Assembly (NCBI GenBank): GCA_017524035.1
Contig: JAFWUY010000058.1
Coordinates: forward strand, 1-62,351
DNA from: Lachnospiraceae bacterium
GTDB lineage: Bacteria; Bacillota; Clostridia; Lachnospirales; Lachnospiraceae
DNA length: 62,351 bases
Reading direction: 5' to 3'
Shown: positions 1 through 8,783 of the stretch, piece after piece
Layout: every line of letters starts with the position of its first letter
Numbering within the stretch: the stretch's first letter is position 1
Notes under the pieces: model-generated
The model's input: the letters and a program-made list of their open reading frames with translations, nothing else
Database searches by the model: none
What the model was told of the DNA's origin: nothing
Made by a program: the position numbers and the translations under genes

Positions 1-2068
1 AGCCCGCAAGCTTAACAACGATCTGCATTACCTGCTCCTGGTAGACTATGCAGCCGTTCGTGGGTCTGAGTATGGATTCGAGTTCGGGACAAAGATAAGA
101 GACCGAAGCTTTGTTTTCTTTTCCACGGATGTAGTCGTCGATGGACTTCATCGGACCGGGTCTGAAGAGTGCTATTCCCGCGATGACATCATCGAGCGAC
201 TCGGGCTTAAGTGCTCTCATGAACATCCTCATGCCGCGGGATTCGAGCTGGAACACGCCGTCCGTCGCCCCATCCCAAAGGGATTCGAAAACCTTGCGGT
301 CGTCAAAATCCATCTTGGAAAAATCGATTTCGATGCCGGTGTTTTCTCGGACCTTTTCGATCGTATCTTCTATTACGGTAAGGTTCCTAAGTCCGAGGAA
401 ATCCATCTTGAGAAGTCCGAGCTTTTCGAGAGGTTCCTTGGTGTACTGCGACTGGATATTATCCTCGGTTCCGAGGCAGAGAGGTACATATTTTTCCGCC
501 TCGTCCCGGCATATGACAACGGCTGCGGCATGGGTCGAGGAATGTCTCGGAAGGCCCTCGAGCTTTCTCGACATATCGATGACCTTCTTAACATCCGGGT
601 CTTCGTCATATCTTTTCTTAAGCTCGGGAACGGATTCGAGTGCCTCATCCAGAGTTATGCCCGGTTCCCTGGGAATGAGATTGCTTATCTCCGAACCGAA
701 TGCGTACGGAAGATCCATGACTCTTGCAACATCCCTTACGACACCCTTTGCGGCAAGCGTTCCGAAGGTGACGATCTGGACCACGTTTTCTTTTCCGTAT
801 TTACGGGAAACGTAATCGAACATCTCCTGGCGTGATTCGGGTGCGAAATCAACGTCGATATCGGGCATCGACGCACGTTCGGGATTTAAGAATCTTTCAA
901 AGACAAGATCGTATCTTACGGGATCGATCTCCGTGATTCCCAGACAATATGAAACAATGCTGCCGGCGGCACTTCCACGCCCCGGGCCGACACTGATGTG
1001 ATTCTTCCTCGCATAGTTGATGAAATCCCAGACGATCAGGAAATACTCGACATATCCCATATCGGAAATGACACCGAGTTCATATTCCATCTTTTCTTCG
1101 AGAGTCCTTCCCGAAGAATCCCTGATGTCCGAATGCTCCTTACCGTAGCGCCAGGTAAGTCCCTCATAGCAGAGGTGCTTCAGATATGAATAACCGTCGA
1201 AGCCTTCGGGAACCCTGTAATCGGGAAGCCTCGTAACCCCGAACTGCATCTCGACATTGCATCTGTCCGCGATCTTCTGCGTATTTTCCAGTGCCTCGGG
1301 AGCATACCTGAAGAGTGCCCTCATCTCATCTTCCGAACGTACGAAAAACTCTCCGGGCTTGTAACGCATCCTGTCTTCATCCGAGATCCTCGCACCCGTC
1401 TGAAGACAAAGGAGAACATCATGCGCATCCGTATCCGATGCGTAGGTGTAGTGGCAGTCATTGGTGCATATGAGAGGAATGCCTGTTTTCCTGCTTATGG
1501 AAAGAAGTTCGGTATTGACCAGTGTTTCTTCCGGGATACCGTGATCCTGAAGCTCGAGGAAGAAATTGCCCTCCCCGAAAAGCTCCCTGTATCCGAGTGC
1601 TGCCTCAAGCGCCTTATCATTGAAGCCGTGCGTTATAAGGGATGCGATCTCTCCGTTTAAGCAGGCGCTCGATGCGATGAGTCCTTCGTGACATTCTCTG
1701 AGAAGCTCTTTGTCGATCCTGGGTTTGTAGTAGAAGCCTTCGGTAAAACCGCGGCTTACCAGCTTAAGAAGATTTCCGTATCCGGTATTGTTCTCGGCAA
1801 GAAGAACGAGGTGATAGTATTTTTCTTCCTTTGCATTCTTGTCAAATCTCGAACCGGGAGCGACATAAACCTCACATCCGATTATGGGTCTGATGCCCTG
1901 CTTTTTACATTCATCATAAAAATCGACCACGCCGTACATTACGCCGTGATCGGTTATAGCCGCAGCATTCATGCCGAGTTCCTTGACCCGTGCCACGTAA
2001 TCCTTTATTCTGTTGGCCCCGTCCAGCAGCGAGTACTGGGTATGGGTGTGCAGATGAACGAAGCTCAT
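1..2068 (-). CDS. dnaE: DNA polymerase III alpha subunit, DnaE type (partial, C-terminus outside window)
   Basis: This is the catalytic subunit of the replicative DNA polymerase (or the DnaE paralogue of a PolC/DnaE pair). The reading frame stays open from the ATG at 2068 to the window edge, about 689 codons, so roughly the last 400 residues of a usual 1,100-1,160 residue protein are missing. The translation opens with the PHP-domain signature HLHTHTQYSLLDG and continues through TDHGVMYG and CEVYVAPGSR. It then shows the polymerase palm motif GPGRGSAAGS followed by PDIDVDF, which carries two of the catalytic aspartates. The start follows the stop of the upstream minus-strand membrane gene by four bases, so the two are probably co-transcribed. 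No strong ribosome binding site is visible. The family call is very secure. Whether the organism also has PolC cannot be seen here. Confidence 0.97.
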   Translation of the reverse strand, partial: MSFVHLHTHTQYSLLDGANRIKDYVARVKELGMNAAAITDHGVMYGVVDFYDECKKQGIRPIIGCEVYVAPGSRFDKNAKEEKYYHLVLLAENNTGYGNLLKLVSRGFTEGFYYKPRIDKELLRECHEGLIASSACLNGEIASLITHGFNDKALEAALGYRELFGEGNFFLELQDHGIPEETLVNTELLSISRKTGIPLICTNDCHYTYASDTDAHDVLLCLQTGARISDEDRMRYKPGEFFVRSEDEMRALFRYAPEALENTQKIADRCNVEMQFGVTRLPDYRVPEGFDGYSYLKHLCYEGLTWRYGKEHSDIRDSSGRTLEEKMEYELGVISDMGYVEYFLIVWDFINYARKNHISVGPGRGSAAGSIVSYCLGITEIDPVRYDLVFERFLNPERASMPDIDVDFAPESRQEMFDYVSRKYGKENVVQIVTFGTLAAKGVVRDVARVMDLPYAFGSEISNLIPREPGITLDEALESVPELKKRYDEDPDVKKVIDMSRKLEGLPRHSSTHAAAVVICRDEAEKYVPLCLGTEDNIQSQYTKEPLEKLGLLKMDFLGLRNLTVIEDTIEKVRENTGIEIDFSKMDFDDRKVFESLWDGATDGVFQLESRGMRMFMRALKPESLDDVIAGIALFRPGPMKSIDDYIRGKENKASVSYLCPELESILRPTNGCIVYQEQVMQIVVKLAG

Positions 2069-2072
2069 ATTC

Positions 2073-3590
2073 TCATGAAAGTTTTATAACAAGCACATCG
2101 TCAACAAACGCAATGGATCCCTGTTCGGGATAATCGGGCATCCGGTCCGTGATCTCTGAAGAAATCTCCTCTTCGGTGAAATTCATTCTTTCATTCAGAT
2201 AATAATTCATATAGAACGGGAACGATCCCGGATAGTTGAAGGGCGAGTTGTAATTGCCGTGGATCCTGATATCCCTCAGATACATAACCGGCTCGTGATG
2301 CTCGTTGAACTCGAGCAGGCCGATGACCTTGACGGGTGTTACGCCGGGAACATAGCCTTCTGTCTCACATATGTCATCTGCGATCCTTGTGCATATCGAA
2401 AGAGCCTCACGGTCCTCCATATCTATCTTCATATAAACCTGGTTGCTGAAAACGACCGAATGCCATACGAGGACGAATGCGGGTATCAGTGCCGCAAAAA
2501 GCATCTTCTTTTTATCGATGAGCTTCATAAGGATCACGGCAAAGAGCACGTAAAGGAAATAAATGCCATAGATCATCAGCTCATATTCCATGCCGTTTGA
2601 GATGATGTAGATGACATTCGAAAAAAGAGGGAAGCACAGGATAAGTACAGCCTGAAGAACGATCTGAAGTACGGACGACCTGTTCTTCCTGTTGATGATC
2701 ACAAGTCCGGCCAGGGATATGACAGCAACCGCGATGACGCAGAGCACTATGAGAATATCCCACGCACCGTCGACCTTCTTTCCGAGAAGGTAGGTGGAAA
2801 CGAAAGTGCCCTGATGGGTCAGATAGTAAACATATCTTTCATAGGTTCCGGCAAGAAGACTTCCGAATGTAACGCCTTCCTTTGCTCCCATATTTGCAAG
2901 GCTGTTGTAGCTCATTGCCTCATCGACATGATGGATCGCAAGGACGATCTTGTAGAGTGCAAGGTAAAGTCCGCCTGAAAGCACGACTCCGGCCATCGTC
3001 TTTACCGCCCTGATCCAGAAAGCCTTATCGGGCTTCTTTTCGGAAAGCTCCTTAATGTAAACGATCGCAAAGAGTACGAATGCTACGCAGATGTATGCCT
3101 GATAGAAACCCATGCTCACCGCAAAGGAAACCATTCCGAGGATGTAGAAGACGGGCTTATCCTTCGTGAACAGATACACGCCGAACACAGCAAAGAAGAA
3201 TGCGGTCATATAGATATCTATCCAGGGAGTGTATCCCGCAAGTGCGCAGGTGATCGTTACATTGCAGGAAAGAATACCGCATATCACAAAAAGAAGAAGC
3301 TTATCTTCTATCTTGAGTATCTCCGAGATAAGGTAAACCGAAAGCGAAAAGAATACGATCGAAATAACTCCGAGAAGCCATGGGGAAACGATGCATCCGC
3401 GGAAGATCATTGTAAGAGGCTGCATGAATCTTCCGAGGGAGCGCTGCCAGTGAATGTCATCCTGAAAGATGCTTCCGAGTGTGTCGGCGGTGTACAGATT
3501 GTTCATGAATCTGTAGCCGTGTGCCGCCATCCAGAGGATCACGGAATATAAAAGAATATCCTTATATTTTTGGGACTTAATATCTTGCAT
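2073..3590 (-). CDS. GtrII-like membrane glucosyltransferase
   Basis: A protein of about 505 residues with many hydrophobic segments. The first external loop reads LGSIFQDDIHWQRSLGRFM: an acidic DD pair followed by a W..SLGR motif, as in the GtrII/GtrV-type glucosyltransferases (Pfam Glucos_trans_II). Members of this family transfer glucose from a polyprenyl-phosphate carrier to surface polysaccharide outside the membrane. The soluble C-terminal part (about residues 400-505) is probably extracytoplasmic. The ATG at 3590 is preferred over the ATG at 3608 because AGAGG lies ten bases before it; the longer form has AAAGG directly against the start. It overlaps the upstream gene by 14 bases. A GtrB-like gene sits two genes upstream, which fits a gtr module, but no small GtrA flippase gene is present. 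Substrate is not determinable. Confidence 0.7.
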   Translation of the reverse strand: MQDIKSQKYKDILLYSVILWMAAHGYRFMNNLYTADTLGSIFQDDIHWQRSLGRFMQPLTMIFRGCIVSPWLLGVISIVFFSLSVYLISEILKIEDKLLLFVICGILSCNVTITCALAGYTPWIDIYMTAFFFAVFGVYLFTKDKPVFYILGMVSFAVSMGFYQAYICVAFVLFAIVYIKELSEKKPDKAFWIRAVKTMAGVVLSGGLYLALYKIVLAIHHVDEAMSYNSLANMGAKEGVTFGSLLAGTYERYVYYLTHQGTFVSTYLLGKKVDGAWDILIVLCVIAVAVISLAGLVIINRKNRSSVLQIVLQAVLILCFPLFSNVIYIISNGMEYELMIYGIYFLYVLFAVILMKLIDKKKMLFAALIPAFVLVWHSVVFSNQVYMKIDMEDREALSICTRIADDICETEGYVPGVTPVKVIGLLEFNEHHEPVMYLRDIRIHGNYNSPFNYPGSFPFYMNYYLNERMNFTEEEISSEITDRMPDYPEQGSIAFVDDVLVIKLS

Positions 3591-5268
3591 AAACGCAGAA
3601 CCTCTCATCCTTTGCGATAAGTCTGTATCCGTGTTCGATACAGAGCTGCTCTATCCTTCCGCCGGACGGGGCGGATATGTATCTGGTCTTAAGACTCTCA
3701 AAATTATCTGCGGAATAATCAAAACAGCAGTTGATGCCCATTCCCGAAGGAACCGCATAGAGCATCTGCCAGTCGGTGGTGACGTTTTCTCCGCCCACAA
3801 CATCCCTGAATTCCCAGATCACGGCATTGTCGTATGAAGGAACATCGGATCTGTCGAGAACGATCTCCCTTGCAAATGCCCTCCTGAAATACTCGTATCT
3901 CGCCTCCGAATCTGCGGTTGTCTTCGGAATCCCGAAATCATACGCATTTCCGACAGCATGGAATATTCCGAAATAGATAAGGCACAGACTCATAAGCAGT
4001 GCACAGATCCATGACTTTTCCCTCTTTACGATCATGAGAACAACACCGACCGCTATGAAGGTAAGAAGGTGCTTGCTTCCCTCGATGAGCTTGTACATAA
4101 GAAGGATCGCTATGAGCAGTGCAAAGTCCGCAAAGAGCATATACAGCCTGCAGTAAAACGATCCGTCCCGTGCAGGTTTCTTTTTTCCGCGTGACGATTT
4201 TCCGGAAGACCTTTCAGATGCTTCTTCGGGCGCATTATCCGGTGCTTCATCCGGATTTGTTTCGGGAGCATCCGAAGCATTCTTAGCGGATCCTTTTCCG
4301 GCCCGGATCTTCTCGACAATGAGCTGCACCGCCTGAACGGCCATCATGAACAGATAGATATCGAAGAACATTCCGGGAGCACTGTCGATGTAGAATGCGT
4401 CCTTCATGAAACGGTAGAAATCCATGCCCTTGTAATAAAGCGTTCCGAGCAGATTGTGGACGCCCGCCGCGAATCCGCTCGTAAAGAATGTCGTGATGAA
4501 ATCGGTATAGAAGAACGGCATGAAGTACTCTGCGGAAAGATAATGGTTCAGCAGGTAATAAACAAATGCCGTGGCTCCCAGGCTTCCGAACGAAACAAAG
4601 AATGCAATGAGCTTATTCCTTTTGCCTGAGGCCTTTACGAACATCACAAGAAGTGCAAAAGCAAGGAAAAGGATCATGTAAGGTCTCATCCATGTCATAA
4701 GAGCTCCGAGCAGGACGGCACCGACCATGTATCTCTTTTCGGATGTTCTGAAAAAAGCGAGCATGCATCCCCAGAATACGAGAAGGTGTGCAAAGCATAT
4801 GACCTCGGGCATGCAGGAATAGATATATCTGAGATTCAGGAAAAATGCGAAGAACCAGACCGAGATCGCTATGGTCTGCTTCACGGAGGGCTTTGTCATG
4901 ACGGCAAAGAGGATCAGTGCAACGGAATAGATGATCGCATTAAATACAAAGACGGATTTCATGGTCCATCCGAAAAGAATTCCGAGAACAACCCAGGGCC
5001 AGACGAGTACGGGACTCCATGCCGCAAAGCTTAAAGCGAGGGCGTGTCCGTCATTGAATCCGTAATAGCCCAGCGGATATCCGTGATCGATTATCGCTTC
5101 AACCTGTTTGAAATAAAAAAGCTCATCATTCCATTCACTCGTGATAAGTGACACGGGAGTTGGATCAATGAGGATTTTTACGAGTACGTAAATAAAGGGA
5201 AGGAGTCCCAGAACCGCGGTGCATATGAGATTTATAACCCTGGGGTTCTTTAGTAAATCCTTCTTCAT
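3577..5268 (-). CDS. Multi-pass membrane protein, probable GT-C-type glycosyltransferase
   Basis: 563 residues with about ten predicted hydrophobic helices. I do not recognise a named family. The first large loop, after helix 1, is rich in acidic and aromatic residues (SEWNDELFYFKQ), as in the catalytic loop of GT-C polyprenyl-phosphate-dependent glycosyltransferases. A hydrophilic low-complexity insertion (about residues 325-370, rich in Asp, Glu, Pro, Ser and Lys) separates the membrane helices and probably forms a cytoplasmic loop. The C-terminal 110 residues look soluble. Its start overlaps the stop of the GT2 gene upstream as ATGA, and its stop overlaps the start of the GtrII-like gene. 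The three therefore form a tightly packed unit that probably decorates a surface glycan. The GT-C assignment is an inference from the loop and the context. Confidence 0.5.
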   Translation of the reverse strand: MKKDLLKNPRVINLICTAVLGLLPFIYVLVKILIDPTPVSLITSEWNDELFYFKQVEAIIDHGYPLGYYGFNDGHALALSFAAWSPVLVWPWVVLGILFGWTMKSVFVFNAIIYSVALILFAVMTKPSVKQTIAISVWFFAFFLNLRYIYSCMPEVICFAHLLVFWGCMLAFFRTSEKRYMVGAVLLGALMTWMRPYMILFLAFALLVMFVKASGKRNKLIAFFVSFGSLGATAFVYYLLNHYLSAEYFMPFFYTDFITTFFTSGFAAGVHNLLGTLYYKGMDFYRFMKDAFYIDSAPGMFFDIYLFMMAVQAVQLIVEKIRAGKGSAKNASDAPETNPDEAPDNAPEEASERSSGKSSRGKKKPARDGSFYCRLYMLFADFALLIAILLMYKLIEGSKHLLTFIAVGVVLMIVKREKSWICALLMSLCLIYFGIFHAVGNAYDFGIPKTTADSEARYEYFRRAFAREIVLDRSDVPSYDNAVIWEFRDVVGGENVTTDWQMLYAVPSGMGINCCFDYSADNFESLKTRYISAPSGGRIEQLCIEHGYRLIAKDERFCVYARY

Positions 5269-6203
5269 TTATCTATATTCCAGCTGTCGCGGATGATATA
5301 CTGCGGAGAATTGTTCATGCTGATGTACATCCTGCCGATGTACTCCCCGATAAGTCCGAGGGTAAGGAGGATCATTCCGCCGAAAAACACGATGGAGCTC
5401 ATGATCGCAGCATAACCCATCACAGCGTTTTCCGGGAAGAGAAGTCTTCTTATGATGACAAAGAGTCCGTACAAAAGTCCTGCGACCGCAGAGAAACCGC
5501 CGATGAAGGTTGCGATCCTGAGGGGCTTGACGGAAAAAGCGGTGAACCCGTTGAACCAGAGGTTAAGAAGCTTTCTGAGAGTATACCCGCTTGTTCCCTC
5601 CATCCTGTTTCTGTGATCGATGGGAACATTGGTGATCCTGGTGGTTGAACGGAGCACGAGCCCGATGACATAGGGATACGAATTCTCATATCTGATCATA
5701 TCCTCTACAATGAAACGCTTTACTGCGAAATAACTCGACACGAAAAGCTCCTTGGGCTTGGAGAGCATCACCCGGAGCATAATATCATTGACACGGCTTC
5801 CGAAATTCCTAAAACCGGAATGTTTCTTGTGGTCATACTTTGCATAGACGGCATCGTAGCCTTCGTCGATCTTCTCAAGAAGCTTGCCGACCTGGTCCGC
5901 GGGAGTCTGCCCGTCATCGTCGAGACATACGCAGATGTCGCCGTCGGAATACCTGAAGCCCGCCATAAGTGCGGCATGCTGTCCGAAATTCCTCGCAAAA
6001 GAAATACCGCTGATCCTCTCGTCTTCCTCGCAGAGCTTCTTTATCGTCTGTGCGGTTCCGTCGGGGGAACAGTCATTAATGAGAAATATATCGTATGTAT
6101 ATCTGTCACTCATTCCGGACATGGTGGTCCTGATCTCTTCAACAACCGTGGGAAGAGTATGCTCGGATCTGTAACAGGGAATTATAAAACTGATCTTTTC
6201 CAT
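5265..6203 (-). CDS. GT2 glycosyltransferase, GtrB-like (polyprenyl-phosphate sugar synthase)
   Basis: 312 residues. The N-terminal 220 form a GT-A fold of family 2: FIIPCYRSE at the start, a nucleotide-binding LINDCSPDGT stretch near residue 41 and the metal-binding DDD triplet at 95-97 within CLDDDGQ. Two hydrophobic helices follow (about 228-255 and 262-290). This layout matches GtrB/DPM1-like enzymes, which charge undecaprenyl phosphate with glucose or a related sugar on the cytoplasmic face. It ends in a four-base ATGA overlap with the next membrane gene and lies upstream of the GtrII-like transferase that would use such a carrier. No clear Shine-Dalgarno sequence is seen before the ATG. 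The specific sugar is unknown. Confidence 0.85.
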   Translation of the reverse strand: MEKISFIIPCYRSEHTLPTVVEEIRTTMSGMSDRYTYDIFLINDCSPDGTAQTIKKLCEEDERISGISFARNFGQHAALMAGFRYSDGDICVCLDDDGQTPADQVGKLLEKIDEGYDAVYAKYDHKKHSGFRNFGSRVNDIMLRVMLSKPKELFVSSYFAVKRFIVEDMIRYENSYPYVIGLVLRSTTRITNVPIDHRNRMEGTSGYTLRKLLNLWFNGFTAFSVKPLRIATFIGGFSAVAGLLYGLFVIIRRLLFPENAVMGYAAIMSSIVFFGGMILLTLGLIGEYIGRMYISMNNSPQYIIRDSWNIDK

Positions 6204-6221
6204 AAATTTGCGCCTGTGAGA

Positions 6222-7157
6222 TTATTTTGCTTCGTTAAATCTGTCGTGGATACGTGTAAGTCTGTACTCAAAATCCTTGCGGTCCTTGGAATCCACAACC
6301 TTGAGTATCATTCCGGTAAAGAGCGAAAGCAGACCTGCCATGAATACAAAACCGCAGGTGATAAGGGTCGGGAACCTGGGAACAAGTCCCGTTGCGGCAT
6401 AATCGCTGATGATCGGAACCATAAAAATAAGGCTCGCAAGCATGAGCACGCATGAGATGATACCGAAGAAATGCATGGGTCTGTAATTTCTGTAAAGTGA
6501 CATCATCTTGCGGATAACCTTGAATCCGTCGGGAAGGGTATTGAGCTTGCTCTCGCTTCCGATAGGTCTGTCGCGGTACTCGACAACGACATTATCGACC
6601 TGAAGATCGTAATTGACCGCATGGATGGTCATCTCGGTCTCTATCTCAAAGCCCTTGGAAAAAACGGGGAAGGTCTTGACGAAATCATAGGACATTGCCC
6701 TGTAACCGGTCATGATATCGCGGATATCGGCCCTGAAGAGATGGTTGATGCCCCACCTCATAAGCGAATTGCCGAAATTGTGGAAGGGTCTCTTGTTCTC
6801 CGTAAAATATGTGGATGAGAGCCTGTCGCCCACTACCATATCCGAATTCTTTTCAAGGACGAGCTTTACCATTTCGGGTGCGCTCTCAAGGGGATAGGTA
6901 TCGTCACCGTCGATCATCAGGTAGCACTTGGCATTGATCTCGCGGAACATGCGTCTTATGACATTTCCCTTGCCCTGCTTGTATTCATTCCTTACGATCG
7001 CACCGCACTCTTCAGCTATCTTAGCCGTATCGTCGGTGGAATTGTTGTTATATACGTAAATAACGGCCTCGGGAAGGACATTTTTCACGTTCCCTATCAC
7101 CTTTGCAATGGTCTGAGCCTCGTTATAGCAAGGGATCAAAACTGCTATATTATCCAT
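6222..7157 (-). CDS. GT2 glycosyltransferase, DPM-like with C-terminal membrane helices
   Basis: 311 residues. Family 2 features include VLIPCYNEAQTI at the N-terminus, YNNNSTDDT near residue 37 and the metal site MIDGDDTYP at 81-89. Two hydrophobic helices lie near 231-255 and 265-290. It resembles polyprenol-phosphate sugar synthases of the DPM1/Ppm1 type more than polysaccharide elongation enzymes. GGAGA sits five bases before the ATG. It is the first gene of the minus-strand run that ends in dnaE, and it diverges from the SGNH hydrolase gene across a short shared promoter region. The TATAAT at 7211-7206 on the minus strand is a candidate -10 box. Donor sugar and acceptor are unknown. Confidence 0.85.
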   Translation of the reverse strand: MDNIAVLIPCYNEAQTIAKVIGNVKNVLPEAVIYVYNNNSTDDTAKIAEECGAIVRNEYKQGKGNVIRRMFREINAKCYLMIDGDDTYPLESAPEMVKLVLEKNSDMVVGDRLSSTYFTENKRPFHNFGNSLMRWGINHLFRADIRDIMTGYRAMSYDFVKTFPVFSKGFEIETEMTIHAVNYDLQVDNVVVEYRDRPIGSESKLNTLPDGFKVIRKMMSLYRNYRPMHFFGIISCVLMLASLIFMVPIISDYAATGLVPRFPTLITCGFVFMAGLLSLFTGMILKVVDSKDRKDFEYRLTRIHDRFNEAK

Positions 7158-7259
7158 AAAATCTCCGAAAAATAAAAACGTGGTTATCTGTGATAAATTG
7201 ATGTTATTATAGTTAAGTGTGACCTGATCACATACAAAGTTATTATACCATAACAGAGC
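7158..7259. promoter_or_regulatory. Divergent promoter region with a central dyad
   Basis: This 102-base AT-rich gap lies between divergently transcribed genes. On the minus strand TATAAT occurs at 7211-7206. On the plus strand TATACC occurs at 7244-7249, ten bases before the plus-strand ATG. Between the two lies a symmetric sequence, TGTGACCTGATCACA, at 7218-7232: TGTGA and TCACA arms around five bases. It resembles a CRP/FNR-family operator, except that the classical site has a six-base centre. A regulator bound here could control both directions. The -35 boxes are weak, and this is an inference from sequence only. Confidence 0.45.
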
Positions 7260-8783
7260 ATGAAAAAAACCTTTGAAAATAAAAGAATATTGATGATCTC
7301 GGGGGTCGTTTTCGGGGCCCTTCTTTTGATATTTATCATCGTATATTCTATATACAGGGCGCTCAATCCCCGCAAGATCCGTTACGGGGAAGAAATCTCA
7401 AAGCTGCCCTCCGTGGAACACATTTCCAGGGGCAATGTAAATGCCTTCGATTACAGCGGGGAGACCGATGCATTCATCGCATGTATGTACGATTCTAATG
7501 TATCGGATGCCGTATTCAGAACATATTTCGGATATGAGAGCATAACCGTGACGCGCAGGATGTCTTCGATCAGGCTCCTGGGCACCGGTATGGAAAAGAT
7601 ATTCGAAGACATTCCCGAGGAGTCTTTCCCCAGATACATGGTCATCGGAATAGATCCGTATGCGGCACTGGTCCAGTCATGCTCAAACAGCGACCTTTAC
7701 AGAAAGCAGTTAGGTTTTATAAAGGAGATTGCTTCCGGGCATCCGGACTGCCGGATACTCATTACCCTTCCCGATGATACAGCGGAAAAATGGTCTTCCT
7801 TTGACGAAAAGACGCTCAGGCAGGCCAGGTCGTCATACATCATCACCGTACGCGAGCTCTCAGGCCTCGAAAATGTGCGCATCTTCTATAATCCCACCGA
7901 AGAATGGGTGCTTTACTCGGACTGCATCAGGGAAAACGGAGCATACTCTCCCGTCCTTTACAACATCGATGCACACCTGCTCGCGCTCAATCTGGATCCG
8001 GAAGCGACGGATCATCTTCTTACGATCGACAATGTCAATGAGATCATGGATGAAACGATTGAAAAGGCAGGCAAATACGTTGAGGTAAGAGGGTCCTATG
8101 CGGACCTTTCGGGAAAAGACGTATACTTCATAGGGGATTCGATATTCGGAAATTTCAGGGATGAAACAGCGGTCTCATCATTCTTCAGGGACATGACCGG
8201 AGCGGAAGTCTATAACCTCGGTGAGGGCGGAATGTCAGCGGTCAATACCGCAAATCCCGCATCCGATATAGGAGGAGCGTTTGCCTACCTTCTCGGAAAG
8301 GAAAGACTCCAGACCTTCAGCGGACGATGCTATGAGTTCAAAAGCTACTATTCGTACTGGCAGGCCGCAGAAAAGCTGAAAGAAACAAAGGGTGAAAATT
8401 CCGTATTCATCCTGGAGTTCGGTCTCAATGATTACTTTGGCGGAAAGACCGAGGACGAATTCCGTAATGCGATGAACACGCTCATCCGCGGTATCAGGAG
8501 CACATATCCGGACGGCGAGATACTCGTGCTTTCACCCGGCTACATTCTGATGTACAATGACGGGACCATGCTTCCCACGGGCACGGGATCGGTACTTCAG
8601 GCATACCGCGACGCCGCAGCCGAAGCAGCATCCGACAATAACGTAAGATTCCTCTCACTGACGGAAGACTTCGGATTTACACAGGAAGATGCGGAAAAGT
8701 ATCTGCTTCCCGACCTGGTACACTATAACGAATACGGAAGGTATCTCCTTGCACAGGGCCTTGCGAGATATTTTAAGAAATGA
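7260..8783 (+). CDS. Membrane-anchored SGNH/GDSL-type hydrolase or acyl-ester hydrolase
   Basis: 507 residues. A single N-terminal hydrophobic helix (about residues 10-30) should anchor it with the rest outside the cell. The C-terminal half carries all SGNH blocks: FIGDSIFG with the nucleophile Ser294, GEGGMS near 321 (block II Gly), EFGLNDYF with Asn390 (block III), and DLVHYN with Asp485 and His488 (block V). The N-terminal half (about 45-270) has no known motif. It ends in a segment (YNPTEEW, then YNIDAH) that may be a degenerate SGNH-like repeat; that is a guess. Such enzymes add or remove O-acetyl or acyl groups on cell-surface glycans. The stop overlaps the next start by four bases, so the hydrolase and protease are probably one operon. 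No Shine-Dalgarno sequence precedes the ATG. Confidence 0.8.
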   Translation: MKKTFENKRILMISGVVFGALLLIFIIVYSIYRALNPRKIRYGEEISKLPSVEHISRGNVNAFDYSGETDAFIACMYDSNVSDAVFRTYFGYESITVTRRMSSIRLLGTGMEKIFEDIPEESFPRYMVIGIDPYAALVQSCSNSDLYRKQLGFIKEIASGHPDCRILITLPDDTAEKWSSFDEKTLRQARSSYIITVRELSGLENVRIFYNPTEEWVLYSDCIRENGAYSPVLYNIDAHLLALNLDPEATDHLLTIDNVNEIMDETIEKAGKYVEVRGSYADLSGKDVYFIGDSIFGNFRDETAVSSFFRDMTGAEVYNLGEGGMSAVNTANPASDIGGAFAYLLGKERLQTFSGRCYEFKSYYSYWQAAEKLKETKGENSVFILEFGLNDYFGGKTEDEFRNAMNTLIRGIRSTYPDGEILVLSPGYILMYNDGTMLPTGTGSVLQAYRDAAAEAASDNNVRFLSLTEDFGFTQEDAEKYLLPDLVHYNEYGRYLLAQGLARYFKK

